A stretch of DNA of 32,238 bases from a bacterium (GTDB taxonomy: Bacteria > Bacillota_I > Bacilli_A > RFN20 > DUOZ01): assembly GCA_012838555.1 (NCBI GenBank), contig DUOZ01000109.1, forward strand, positions 1 to 32,238. Direction: 5' to 3'. Below, piece after piece: positions 18,064 to 26,128 of this stretch. Made by a program: the position numbers and the translations under genes. Numbering within the stretch: position 1 is the stretch's first letter; every line of letters begins with the position of its first letter. The notes beneath the pieces were generated by a model that made no database searches, was not told the origin of the DNA, and saw only the letters and a list, made by a program, of their open reading frames with translations.

Positions 18064-19347
18064 ATGAAGGTGTCGTACGTTAGATATGCTTTGGGTATTC
18101 TTGCCCTATCCATGATATCCCAATTATATCACTCATACAACTATTCCTTCTATGTGGATGAATTGGGACTAGCAGTTGCTTTAGCTACTTTAACTAAAAT
18201 TATCTTTATCGGTTTTGATGCAATTAACGATATGTTTATTGCTAGGTTTTCCGATAGAACCGAAACAAAACGCGGTAAAAGGACACCTTGGCTATTATAT
18301 TGTGCCCCATATTTGGCAATTGCTTTAGTTATTTCTTATCTTCCTGATAAACAATTAGATAAATCATTACTCTTTGTTTATTATTTAATTACATCATTAA
18401 TATTTGAAGTCTTTGCGACAATTATGTATATCAATTATGGAGCCTTATTTCCAATTATTTATAAAAGTGAAACTGAACGTGCGAATGCATCAATAACCAA
18501 GCAATTTTTTTCCTTTATCGGGATGGTTATTGGAGCAGCATTACCACCCTTTTTATTTAATCATATTGGATATCGATTAACAGCTATTATCTATGCAATA
18601 ATTTATATTATCATTATGTATATTTGTATAAGTGGACTACATGAAACATCCTTTGAATATAAAAAGAAGTTTAATAATGAAGAAGTTAAATTGTTTGACG
18701 CTTTTAAAAATACATATCAAAATAAGCGATTTATTTTTTATAATTTAGCTCAAGCATTTTCCTTAAGCGTAAACTCAATTATTTTAACAATTTTTCCTTT
18801 CTATGCTGAATATAGTATTAAAATATCAAAATCTCAACAAACATTACTTTGGTTTTCTTTGTTCTTAGGAACATTTGCTTCCTTACCAATCTGGCGTAAA
18901 ACCGTTATTAAAAATGGGTTTAATAATACATGGATGTTATCATTTGTTATTTATGCATTTACTTTACTAACTCTCTTATTCGCTTATGACTTCAACAGTG
19001 GCCTTTTCGCCGCTTTCTTAATCGGTATTGGACTCGCAGGTGTCTTTGTAACTCCAGACCTTATCATGGCTTATATCATCGATTTGGACTTTAAGAAACA
19101 TCAAGTCCATCGAGAAGCTTCATTTATGGCAATTAGTAATTTTGTTCAAAAATTATCACTTGCTATTTCTGTAATTGTTGTCTGGGGAATTACATCAATA
19201 TTTGGATTTGTGAGTGGTGACAACCCTGGAGATCACCCAGGATTAACATTTAGTGTATTAATGGGATTAATACCTGTCGTCTTACTAGCTATTGGTTATA
19301 TTTTTGTTAAAAAATATATAAATTACGATAATACCCATATAGATTAA
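18064..19347 (+). CDS. MFS transporter, glycoside-pentoside-hexuronide:cation symporter type
   Basis: A polytopic membrane protein of 427 aa with about 12 hydrophobic segments. The segment GFDAINDMFIARFSDRTETK, followed by RGKRTPWLLYCAPY, matches the conserved loop 2-3 of the MFS_2 (MelB-like, GPH) family, which couples sugar uptake to Na+ or H+. The substrate cannot be read from sequence. I start at ATG 18064 because GGGGAG (18051-18056) is 7 bases upstream; the ATG at 18049 would sit on top of that SD. It is a single gene between divergent pth and a bidirectional terminator, with no sugar-metabolism neighbours. Confidence 0.88.
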   Translation: MKVSYVRYALGILALSMISQLYHSYNYSFYVDELGLAVALATLTKIIFIGFDAINDMFIARFSDRTETKRGKRTPWLLYCAPYLAIALVISYLPDKQLDKSLLFVYYLITSLIFEVFATIMYINYGALFPIIYKSETERANASITKQFFSFIGMVIGAALPPFLFNHIGYRLTAIIYAIIYIIIMYICISGLHETSFEYKKKFNNEEVKLFDAFKNTYQNKRFIFYNLAQAFSLSVNSIILTIFPFYAEYSIKISKSQQTLLWFSLFLGTFASLPIWRKTVIKNGFNNTWMLSFVIYAFTLLTLLFAYDFNSGLFAAFLIGIGLAGVFVTPDLIMAYIIDLDFKKHQVHREASFMAISNFVQKLSLAISVIVVWGITSIFGFVSGDNPGDHPGLTFSVLMGLIPVVLLAIGYIFVKKYINYDNTHID

Positions 19348-19381
19348 AAAGGGTTAACTCTATAATTAGAATTAACCCTTT
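19348..19381 (+). terminator. Terminator after the MFS gene, possibly bidirectional
   Basis: AAAGGGTTAA (19348-19357) pairs with TTAACCCTTT (19372-19381) directly after the MFS stop codon. The T run is weak on the plus strand but good (TTTTTAATC) on the minus strand. Confidence 0.7.
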
Positions 19382-19389
19382 ATATTGAA

Positions 19390-19440
19390 TGAATAGTAAG
19401 CTATAAGGACAAAACCGACATAGCATTTTATAACTATTCA
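19390..19440. other. Nested hairpin sharing motifs with the large RNA
   Basis: TGAATAGT (19390-19397) pairs with ACTATTCA (19433-19440). Inside it GCTAT (19400-19404) pairs with ATAGC (19420-19424), closing a 15-base loop (19405-19419) that reads AAGGACAAAACCGAC. AAGGACAAA and AAAACCG also occur together at 19592-19617, inside the neighbouring RNA gene. The strand is unclear: on the plus strand it lies just past the MFS terminator, on the minus strand just past the large-RNA terminator. Confidence 0.5.
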
Positions 19441-19511
19441 TGCAATACTATTTTAAGCACCTTCTTATTTATTATTAATCCATTTAATGGAAACAATATT
19501 CAATAATTTAT

Positions 19512-19553
19512 TAAAATAAAAAGGCATAATATCCAACAAGGATAGAATGCCTT
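19512..19553 (-). terminator. Rho-independent terminator of the large RNA
   Basis: On the minus strand GGCAT...TATCC (from 19551) pairs with GGATA...ATGCC (ending 19523), closing a short loop, followed by TTTTTATTTT. It sets the orientation and 3' end of the RNA. Confidence 0.85.
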
Positions 19554-20041
19554 CTTAATTTACAACCTGTAAAGGTTGGTGGAATCTTCTTAAGGACAAA
19601 TGTTCCACGCAAAACCGCAAGTTTTTTTAAGGTGCATCTTGCAACACCCCTAGGTCTATAATCGATAGACTTCGTTCTGCCATAAGCTGACAGCAGCCAT
19701 CCTTCATCTCAAGGACAGAGTTGCGACCGTAAAGGTCTCCGATTATAACGTATTTCTCACGGACTATTCACGCTGTCAAGCGATCCACATAATCTGTACG
19801 TGGTAACAGCCATTTTGTGTAAAATGGTAAACTGCGCGCATAATAACAGGGGTCTGTTCCAGTCTTTCTTGTTTACATCTTGAAATCTTGGTTAAACAAT
19901 GATGTACCTTTGGTGGTAAACCGTACTTTTTGATAAGAACTTTTAACTTACGGCTGATATAGGAAGCCTGCACCTACTTGATTTTATGGATATATCAAGT
20001 GAAACCGAACACTTGAACACTTAATATAAGCGTTCTTGTTC
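19512..20041 (-). ncRNA. Large structured non-coding RNA candidate (about 525 nt)
   Basis: There is no credible protein gene here, yet 19621-19980 is 41% GC (149 of 360 bases counted), well above the AT-rich surroundings. The minus strand folds into a row of perfect local helices: 20041-20007 (GAACGCTTA/TAAGTGTTC plus GAACA/TGTTC), 20000-19976 (ACTTGAT/ATCAAGT), 19968-19952, 19906-19874 (TACATC/GATGTA), 19858-19845, 19827-19810 (CCATTTT-ACAC-AAAATGG), 19779-19687 (TTGACAGC/GCTGTCAG, enclosing GACC/GGTC and TCCTT/AAGGA hairpins), 19670-19654 (GTCTAT/ATAGAC), 19608-19579 (GTGGAA/TTCCAC) and 19578-19563 (CAACCT-TTAC-AGGTTG). GTACG at 19926-19922 can pair with CGTAC at 19800-19796 to close a multibranch domain. 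A rho-independent terminator ends it. Size and isolation recall OLE, ROOL and GOLLD RNAs, but I cannot match it to any of them by eye. No clear promoter was found. A 65-codon frame inside it looks spurious. Confidence 0.7.
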
Positions 20042-20082
20042 ACTATTAATTTATGCAATATTTGTAAAAAATATACTAAAAC

Positions 20083-20112
20083 TAAAAAGAAAATGACCTT
20101 TCGATCATTTTC
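20083..20112 (-). terminator. Terminator of rny-ymdB-spoVS
   Basis: A 10-bp stem GAAAATGATC / GGTCATTTTC (one G-U) closed by a GAAA tetraloop is followed by TTTTT, 22 bases after the spoVS stop. It separates the large RNA from the spoVS transcript. Confidence 0.88.
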
Positions 20113-20133
20113 CTAAAATTCTTGATTATTTAA

Positions 20134-20397
20134 CTATCTGGTTTCAACTATGAGTTTAATGGCTGTTCTTACTTGTCCGTCAATAGTAACATCACTAAAT
20201 GCCGGGACAATAATCAAATCTCGACCACTAGGCGCCACAAATCCTCGAGCGATGGCAACAGCTTTTACAGCTTGGTTAAGGGCACCTGCTCCAATCGCTT
20301 GAATCTCGACTTTGGAGTATTCCCTAATAACATTAGCCAATGCTCCAGCCACAGAATTCGGATTGGATTTAGAAGATACTTTTAATGTTTCTTTCAT
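20134..20397 (-). CDS. spoVS: Stage V sporulation protein S
   Basis: An 87-aa Alba-like protein of the SpoVS family: MKETLKVSSKSNPNSVAGAL at the start, IQAIGAGALNQAVKA in the middle and IDGQVRTAIKLIVE at the end, with normal length. In Bacillus it affects spore coat and septum steps, and it also occurs in non-spore-formers, where it may be a nucleic-acid binder. A strong SD (GAGGAGG) precedes the ATG. It is third after rny and ymdB, the same order as in Bacillus. Confidence 0.95.
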   Translation of the reverse strand: MKETLKVSSKSNPNSVAGALANVIREYSKVEIQAIGAGALNQAVKAVAIARGFVAPSGRDLIIVPAFSDVTIDGQVRTAIKLIVETR

Positions 20398-20458
20398 AGT
20401 TTCTGCCTCCTCTATTATCTAGTTAACTTTATGATGATAATAGAGAATATAGACCAAA

Positions 20459-21253
20459 TTAATAATTAAATTGTTTTTCTGGATTGATATTAATTCGATA
20501 AATTTCACTTGCTTGTCCTGTTTCTTCATCAATTGAAACAACAACAGCATTTAGTTGACCTGGACCAACTGCTATTTCAAAACTTGCTGGAAGTCCAGTT
20601 CGACTTTTATATATCACTTCATTAGGGCGACTACCAATAATGCTATTATAAGCACCACACATACCAACATCACTTATATAAGCTGTTTTATGCTCTAAGA
20701 TTCTTTCATCTGCTGTTTGAACATGAGTATGTGTTCCAAGAATCGCACTTACTTTTCCATCAAATTCGTAAGCTAAGGCCATTTTTTCACCTGTTGCTTG
20801 AGCATGAAAATCTACAATATGAACTTTTTCATCGCTAAGAGCAATGATTTCATCTAATGCATCAAATGGATTAGTTGGTTTTAATTCACCAATATAAACT
20901 TGACCTAATATGTTTGTAACTCTAATTTTAATGTTATTTATTTCATAAACTCTTGTTCCCACGCCAGGAGCACTCTTATGAATGTTATAAGGTCTAATAA
21001 GGCTAGGATGTTCAAATAATGATTGATGCGTATCTTTTCTAAAAGCGTGATTTCCTAACGTTATTGCATCACATCCATAAGACAATAACTTATTAAGCAT
21101 GTCTTTAGTGATACCTTTACCATGTGTTACATTTTCACCATTAGCAATTATAAAGTCAATTTGATGCTTTTCTTTAATTGCTTTTAAATGTGTTTCTAGC
21201 ATTGCTCTGCCACTTTTAGAAACAACATCACCGACCATTAAAATTTTAATCAT
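20459..21253 (-). CDS. ymdB: 2',3'-cyclic-nucleotide phosphodiesterase YmdB family
   Basis: A 264-aa metallophosphoesterase of the YmdB/TIGR00282 type. Metal-binding motifs are MVGDVVSKSGR (6-16), ANGENVTHGKG (about 38-48), GNHAFRK (about 67-73), DFHAQATGEK (about 148-157) and GTHTHVQTAD (about 173-182). In Bacillus, YmdB hydrolyses 2',3'-cAMP and influences biofilm and motility gene expression. It starts 11 bases after rny, so RNase Y and this enzyme are co-expressed; the pairing is widely conserved. Confidence 0.95.
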   Translation of the reverse strand: MIKILMVGDVVSKSGRAMLETHLKAIKEKHQIDFIIANGENVTHGKGITKDMLNKLLSYGCDAITLGNHAFRKDTHQSLFEHPSLIRPYNIHKSAPGVGTRVYEINNIKIRVTNILGQVYIGELKPTNPFDALDEIIALSDEKVHIVDFHAQATGEKMALAYEFDGKVSAILGTHTHVQTADERILEHKTAYISDVGMCGAYNSIIGSRPNEVIYKSRTGLPASFEIAVGPGQLNAVVVSIDEETGQASEIYRININPEKQFNY

Positions 21254-21264
21254 TCGATCATTCC

Positions 21265-22818
21265 TTATTTTGCTAATTCGCTTGCCCTTGTTTCTCTTAT
21301 AACAGTTACCTTAATTTGACCTGGATAGGTGAGTTCATTTTCGATTTTTTCACGAATATCTCGAGCAAGTTTGAAAGCCTTAAGATCGTCAATCTTATCT
21401 GGTGTAACCATAATTCTGATTTCTCTACCAGCTTGGATAGCATATGCTTCACTAACACCTTCAAAACTCTTAGAGATAGATTCGAGTTGTTCAATTCTCT
21501 TAATATAGTTTTCTAACGTTTCACTTCTAGCACCTGGACGTGCTGCACTTAATGTATCAGCAGCTGCTACTAGATTTGAGATTACGTTATCAGCAGGTAC
21601 TTCACCATGATGTGATTCAATAGCATTAATAACAATAGGATGTTCACCATATTTCTTGGCTAGTCTAACACCTATTTCAATATGTGAGCCTTCCATTTCA
21701 AAGTCAACTGCTTTTCCAATATCATGTAATAAACCAGCTCTTCTTGCTAGTGATTGATCTACACCTAATTCAGCGGCCATAATACCAGCTAAATAAGCTA
21801 CTTCTTTTGAATGTTGTAAAACATTTTGACCATAACTAGTACGATATTTTAATCGACCAATTAAAGGAATTAATTCACGGTGAATGCGAGAAATTCCAAG
21901 CTCAAAGATAGCCTCTTCTCCTGCTTTACGAACTGTTTCATCGATTTCATTTTTAGCTTTTGCATATAACTCTTCTATTCTTCCTGGTTGAATTCTTCCA
22001 TCCTTAATTAGATATTCAAGAGTTAAACGTGCAATTTCCCTTCTAATCGGGTCAAAACATGAAACTGTAATGACTTCTGGAGTATCATCGACTATTAAGT
22101 CGACTCCAGTTAATTGTTCAATCGCACGAATGTTTCGGCCTTCACGACCAATAATTCTTCCTTTTAAATCATCACTAGGAAGTGCAACTACAGATATAGT
22201 TTTTTCTGATGATACTTCTTGTGAATACTTTTGAATTGCCTGTCCTAGTATTTCATTAGCAATTTCAGAAGCTTTTTCTTTGGCTTCTTCTTCTTGATTC
22301 TTAATGAATGCTGCAACTTCTTGTTGCATCTTTTCTTCCACTCGCTTGAATAATTCAGTTTTAGCTTCGGAAGTTGACATCATTGATACTTTCTCTAATT
22401 CTTTAATAATTGATTCAATTTTTTCTTCTAATTCTTTTTCTTTCTTGTCAAGTTCGGCTGACTTCCTATTAAAGGCGTCAAGTTTCTGATCTAATAAAAC
22501 TTCTTTGTTTTGAAGCGCAATATCACGTCTATCAATGCTTTGTTCACGTTGTAATAATTTATTTTCTTGTTGTACTATTTCTTGTTTCTTTTCTTTAATT
22601 TCTTTATCTGCTGCAACTTTCATTTCTAACGTGATAGCTTTTGCGTCTAATTGTGCATTTCGAATAATCTGATCAGATCTAATTTCTGCTTCTTTAAGCA
22701 ATTTTTTGACTTTTGTTCTTGCCTTTTTTAACCCAAAAATAGGCTTCACGCGCATAAAAATAATGCCCGCTGCAATACCGATTACCAATCCAAGAAAGAA
22801 CAATAGTGTTTCCAACAT
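21265..22818 (-). CDS. rny: Ribonuclease Y
   Basis: A membrane-anchored endoribonuclease that starts mRNA decay in Bacillota. From ATG 22818 ([14 protein letters not shown], 517 aa) there is one N-terminal membrane helix. A long charged coiled coil follows (about 25-190), then a KH domain ([19 protein letters not shown], about 205-270) and an HD domain ([12 protein letters not shown]). I chose ATG 22818 because AAGGAGGAG is correctly spaced before it; the upstream in-frame ATG at 22845 has no such site. It is first in an operon with ymdB and spoVS. Its modulator RicT is at 3351. Confidence 0.96.
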   Translation of the reverse strand: MLETLLFFLGLVIGIAAGIIFMRVKPIFGLKKARTKVKKLLKEAEIRSDQIIRNAQLDAKAITLEMKVAADKEIKEKKQEIVQQENKLLQREQSIDRRDIALQNKEVLLDQKLDAFNRKSAELDKKEKELEEKIESIIKELEKVSMMSTSEAKTELFKRVEEKMQQEVAAFIKNQEEEAKEKASEIANEILGQAIQKYSQEVSSEKTISVVALPSDDLKGRIIGREGRNIRAIEQLTGVDLIVDDTPEVITVSCFDPIRREIARLTLEYLIKDGRIQPGRIEELYAKAKNEIDETVRKAGEEAIFELGISRIHRELIPLIGRLKYRTSYGQNVLQHSKEVAYLAGIMAAELGVDQSLARRAGLLHDIGKAVDFEMEGSHIEIGVRLAKKYGEHPIVINAIESHHGEVPADNVISNLVAAADTLSAARPGARSETLENYIKRIEQLESISKSFEGVSEAYAIQAGREIRIMVTPDKIDDLKAFKLARDIREKIENELTYPGQIKVTVIRETRASELAK

Positions 22819-23119
22819 ACTATTCTCCTCCTTGATTTTTATCATTTATTTACCATGTAATAATATAGATAACGCATTCTTTTGACTAAATGCGGTATTG
22901 AGTCAACTAGAATAAACTCTATACATACTTATTGTAATATAAAAAAGCCCATTTATTCAATAGGAATGTAAAAAAAGAAAGCAGATACCCCCCCTTTTCG
23001 TATAAATAATTCATTTATTCTAGAATTATAAACTAACCTAACATTTACTTTGTTGAATTTTGCTAGTCTTTGAAAGCAAAAAAGTGCGACATCTAAACAT
23101 CGCACTTAAAGACATCTTA
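22819..23119. other. Intergenic region upstream of rny, with an interleaved inverted repeat
   Basis: This holds the rny leader and promoter region and, at the far end, the recA terminator. A possible -10 for rny (TATATT, minus strand 22867-22862) is weak. Two 6-bp inverted repeats interleave at 22873-22906. A C7 tract is at 22988-22994 (G7 on the rny strand), rare in such AT-rich DNA. No gene is seen. Confidence 0.6.
23078..23107 (-). terminator. Terminator of pgsA-pncC-recA
   Basis: On the minus strand AAGTGCGA (23107-23100) pairs with TCGCACTT (23089-23082), followed by a TTTTT run. Confidence 0.92.
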
Positions 23120-24127
23120 TTATTTATTTTGATTTTGAATTCTTTCTTTAATAAGTGAAGTTACCTCATTCATAACTAATTTATTCTCTTTTAGATAGTT
23201 TTTAGCAACTTCTCTTCCTTGTCCCATCTTTTCTCCATTATATTCATACCAAGATCCACTCTTTTTAATAATGTCAAAATTAACAGCTAAATCAAGAATT
23301 TCACCCTCTTTAGAAATTCCTTGACCATATAAAATTTCTAAAGAAGCAGTTTTAAATGGAGGGGCAACTTTATTTTTTACAACCTTAACGTTAACCGCAT
23401 TACCAATAATATCGCTACCGCGTTTAATTGATTCAGCACGTCTAACTTCTAATCTAATTGTTGAATAGAATTTTAATGCTCTTCCACCAGGAGTGACTTC
23501 AGGATTACCAAAGATAATGCCTACTTTCTCTCTTAATTGGTTAATAAAAACAATACAACAATTACCTCTATTTAAATTAGCAGTTAGCTTTCTTAATGCT
23601 TTTGACATTAATCTAGCTTGTAAACCAACTTGAGCATCGGTCATTTCTCCTTCTAATTCGGCTTGAGGTACTAATGCCGCAACAGAGTCAACAACAATTA
23701 AATCAATAGCTTGAGATTTAACAAGCATATCGGCGATTTCTAACGCCTGTTCACCAGAATCAGGTTGAGAAAGAATTAATTCATCGATATTTACACCAAG
23801 ATTTTGAGCATATGTTGGATCAATTGCATGTTCTGCATCAATAAATGCTGCTCTTCCACCTTGATTTTGACATTCTGCTATAGCATGTAAAGCAAAAGTT
23901 GTTTTACCACTTGATTCAGGTCCATATATTTCAATAACTCTACCTTTAGGATATCCTCCAACACCTAATGCAAAATCTAGCATTAATGAACCAGAAGGAA
24001 TAACATCAACTTCAACCGCTGGTCTTTCCCCAAGTTTCATTACTGCTCCATCACCAAATTGTTTTCTAATATTTCTTAACGTTTCATTAAGCATATCTTC
24101 AGCTTTTTTAATTTTAGGTTCAGCCAT
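23120..24127 (-). CDS. recA: Recombinase RecA
   Basis: An ATP-dependent strand-exchange protein and LexA coprotease. Walker [10 protein letters not shown] is at about 69-77. Also present are [13 protein letters not shown], the Walker B region [12 protein letters not shown], the L2 loop region INQLREKVG...[10 protein letters not shown], and the C-terminal domain. I set the start at ATG 24127 (MAEPKIKK, 335 aa): the SD AAGGAG is 8 bases upstream, and the GTG at 24136 lies within it. It is the last gene of an operon with pgsA and pncC, an arrangement like Bacillus. No LexA box was seen in the short gap before it. Confidence 0.98.
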   Translation of the reverse strand: MAEPKIKKAEDMLNETLRNIRKQFGDGAVMKLGERPAVEVDVIPSGSLMLDFALGVGGYPKGRVIEIYGPESSGKTTFALHAIAECQNQGGRAAFIDAEHAIDPTYAQNLGVNIDELILSQPDSGEQALEIADMLVKSQAIDLIVVDSVAALVPQAELEGEMTDAQVGLQARLMSKALRKLTANLNRGNCCIVFINQLREKVGIIFGNPEVTPGGRALKFYSTIRLEVRRAESIKRGSDIIGNAVNVKVVKNKVAPPFKTASLEILYGQGISKEGEILDLAVNFDIIKKSGSWYEYNGEKMGQGREVAKNYLKENKLVMNEVTSLIKERIQNQNK

Positions 24128-24156
24128 CAAATTCACTCCTTATTTGTTTTATACGC

Positions 24157-24627
24157 TTAGATTAAGTCTTTTCCACTTAAATAATCTAATAAAATTTTTT
24201 TAGCAAAATCAATACTTTGATTTCTAATTTCATCTCTATTACCATTAAAATTACATTCAAACACTTTTATCTTGTCTTTAATACAAATACCAATATAGAC
24301 TAATCCAACCTTCTTACCTTCTAAGGTATCTGGTCCAGCATTGCCTGTAAAAGAAAGTGCTATATCAACATCTAATAACTCTTTTGTCTTTAAAGCCATA
24401 AATGAGGCAGTATATTCACTTATAACTCCATATCTGCCAATTTCTTCATTAAATAAACCTAACAAACGTATTTTAGCATCGTTTTGATAGGTAATTAAAC
24501 TACCTTTATAAACCTTGGAAACACCACTAACTTTTGTTAATGAAGCTGCAAACAATCCTCCAGTAAGACTTTCACAACTGGCAATTGTTAGATTGTTAGC
24601 AATTAATTTTTTAACTAATTCATCCAA
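24157..24627 (-). CDS. pncC: CinA C-terminal domain protein / nicotinamide-nucleotide amidohydrolase
   Basis: A 156-aa stand-alone CinA_C domain. SCESLTGGLFAASLT is at about 18-32, GSLITYQNDAK at about 42-52 and SFTGNAGPD at about 92-100. In characterised members this domain deamidates NMN to NaMN in pyridine-nucleotide salvage. The Bacillus cinA neighbour of recA is a fusion of about 416 aa with an N-terminal MoCF-like domain; that half is missing here, and I see no remnant of it. It starts immediately after the pgsA stop and lies 29 bases before the recA start. Confidence 0.9.
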   Translation of the reverse strand: MDELVKKLIANNLTIASCESLTGGLFAASLTKVSGVSKVYKGSLITYQNDAKIRLLGLFNEEIGRYGVISEYTASFMALKTKELLDVDIALSFTGNAGPDTLEGKKVGLVYIGICIKDKIKVFECNFNGNRDEIRNQSIDFAKKILLDYLSGKDLI

Positions 24628-25239
24628 TTAGTTCATCCCCTCTAGTAAGGTTTTTCTATTTTTCCAGAAGTAATCAATACCAGAAATTAAACTTATTAAA
24701 GCTGCTAAATAAGAGAAATATAATCCTAAATTTAGATTAGTAATATAAAAGAATGGGAAATTGTAAACTAAAACAACAATTAAGGCTATCATTTGAGTAA
24801 CCGTTTTGGCTTTTCCCCATTTAGAAGCCGCAATGACAACTTGTTGATCCATCATTACTAATCTAATAGCATCCACAATTGTATCTCTTGCAATCATGAT
24901 TATAGTTACAATAACAGGTATTTCTGCCCAAACTGAAAGAAAAATAAAGGTTGTATTAACTAATAATTTATCAGCGATTGGATCCATAAACTTTCCAAAT
25001 GTAGTTACTAGATTATATTTTCTAGCAATATATCCATCAAGAAAATCAGTGAAAGAACCAAAAGCAAATAAAATTAAAATAACTAATCTTTTTACATCAA
25101 ATACTTTTTCTAATTCATTGTTAGTAAAAAGTTCAGGTGATGAAAAATCAATTATTCCAAACACAATAATCGCTATAACACATAACATTCTTAGTGATGT
25201 TAACTTATTTGGCAAATTCATTTTAGCGAGGAATTTCAT
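24628..25239 (-). CDS. pgsA: CDP-diacylglycerol--glycerol-3-phosphate 3-phosphatidyltransferase
   Basis: A membrane enzyme of phosphatidylglycerol synthesis. The CDP-alcohol phosphatidyltransferase signature is complete: D65, D68, G69, A72, R73, G82, D86 and D90. It has several hydrophobic helices and 203 aa. Homologues often begin at the sequence MNLPNKLTSLR, which is residue 7 here. A GGGG stretch 7 bases upstream favours the first ATG, but the inner one remains possible. An extended -10 (TGATACAAT) lies about 30 bases upstream. It is first in the operon with pncC and recA. Confidence 0.94.
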   Translation of the reverse strand: MKFLAKMNLPNKLTSLRMLCVIAIIVFGIIDFSSPELFTNNELEKVFDVKRLVILILFAFGSFTDFLDGYIARKYNLVTTFGKFMDPIADKLLVNTTFIFLSVWAEIPVIVTIIMIARDTIVDAIRLVMMDQQVVIAASKWGKAKTVTQMIALIVVLVYNFPFFYITNLNLGLYFSYLAALISLISGIDYFWKNRKTLLEGMN

Positions 25240-25341
25240 CTTAAAACCCCATTTCTTTTACCTTTTATATTGTATCAAATAACTATATATTTTGCATTAT
25301 TAAATATTGGAATAACTATTCTTTAATCTTTTTGTATATAC

Positions 25342-25364
25342 TAAAAAATCTCGCATTTGCGAGA
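25342..25364 (-). terminator. Terminator of gpsB-rnpB
   Basis: TCTCGC-AAAT-GCGAGA followed by TTTTTTAG on the minus strand, about 20 bases after the RNase P RNA 3' end. Confidence 0.92.
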
Positions 25365-25382
25365 CTATCTTAATAATAAGTT

Positions 25383-25733
25383 GAGTACCGATTCGGTAAG
25401 CCATGTTCTGTCTAGGACAACCATCTATCTATGCATTAAACAATGCATTCTCTTGGCAGTTTGATTCCTGCCTTGAGATTCCCCTACCAATATTTGGGTT
25501 TCTCGCTTGTGGGGTTTACCTCGTTCCACTCATAGAATTTCTTCCATGACTTCGTCACTGTGGCACTTTTACAGATCTAGGCCATATCCATAAGGACTTA
25601 GGCTTCGATTCAGCCGTTAGGCACTCCTGCCTACCTGGAGTTATTTTTTCCTCCAGCACAAACACTACCAGCATCTCAGCTGGTGCGAGCATGGACTTTC
25701 CTCTGCTATTGCAGCGGTTGTCTGAATCGGAGA
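25383..25733 (-). ncRNA. rnpB: RNase P RNA, Bacillus (type B) class
   Basis: The catalytic RNA that removes tRNA 5' leaders. Helix P1 is formed by CCGATTC (25730-25724) and GAATCGG (25394-25388). The universally conserved GAGGAAAGTCCATGCTCGC (CRI) follows P1 (near 25700), and the conserved 3' core AGACAGAACATGGCTTACCGA (split here as AGACAGAAC then ATGGCTTACCGA, near 25410) precedes its partner strand. The length is about 350 nt. The 5' end is within a few bases of the gpsB stop codon, so it is probably processed from a gpsB-rnpB transcript, or has a promoter inside gpsB. The same order occurs in Bacillus. End points are estimates. Confidence 0.96.
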
Positions 25734-26105
25734 TTACTTATTGTTTTTTAATTCTTCTTCTTTCATTTTTTGTTGATAAATCATAGCTTCCAATTGTGAG
25801 ATTCGTTTAAGCAAATCTAAATTGGATACACTTTGTTCCACACTTGGAACACGTCTTTCTTTTGTTTTAGCTACTTCAAGCTCTAGTTCTAAATCGTTAA
25901 TCTTATTTTTTAACATTAAGATGTTATTTTCAGCAGCTCGAAGGTTTAGTTCAAGATTTTCAATATAATTTCTCATATTTTCATAATCTTTAATAATTAA
26001 ATCAAGAAATTCATCAACTTCATCCGCATTATAACCTCTTGTTTGAACAGAAAATTCTTTCTCAAGGATTATATTGGGTGTTAACTTAAGATTGCTAAGC
26101 ATCAT
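25734..26105 (-). CDS. gpsB: DivIVA-like cell-division protein GpsB
   Basis: A 123-aa protein with the DivIVA N-terminal lipid-binding segment (ILEKEFSVQTRGYNADEVDEF, in two parts ILEKEFSVQ and RGYNADEVDEF, about 13-33). A coiled coil follows to about residue 85, and a charged C-terminal tail follows that. GpsB coordinates peptidoglycan synthases at the septum and binds class A PBPs; such a PBP (ponA) is encoded next door on the other strand. The start is one of two adjacent ATGs after GGGGGTGAG. The position before rnpB supports GpsB over DivIVA itself. Confidence 0.9.
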   Translation of the reverse strand: MMLSNLKLTPNIILEKEFSVQTRGYNADEVDEFLDLIIKDYENMRNYIENLELNLRAAENNILMLKNKINDLELELEVAKTKERRVPSVEQSVSNLDLLKRISQLEAMIYQQKMKEEELKNNK

Positions 26106-26128
26106 CTCTCACCCCCGGCGCATTTATA

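Noticed and set aside
19601-19616. TGTTCCACGCAAAACC as an independent parS site (13 of 16 to the Bacillus form)
   Set aside because: Its left half is one strand of the GTGGAA/TTCCAC helix of the RNA, which already explains the sequence. Kept only as part of the half-palindrome count.
19776-19973. 65-codon open frame on the minus strand in the 19.5-20.0 kb region
   Set aside because: No SD, no family resemblance, and the bases fall into complementary RNA helices with GC content unlike the genes around it. Best explained as chance inside the structured RNA.
19512-20041. tmRNA, SRP RNA, group I or group II intron as the identity of the structured region
   Set aside because: No alanine-acceptor ends, T-arm or tag reading frame for tmRNA; no SRP Alu or GGAAG/GCAG tetraloop signature; no group II domain V hairpin and no recognisable group I P7 core.
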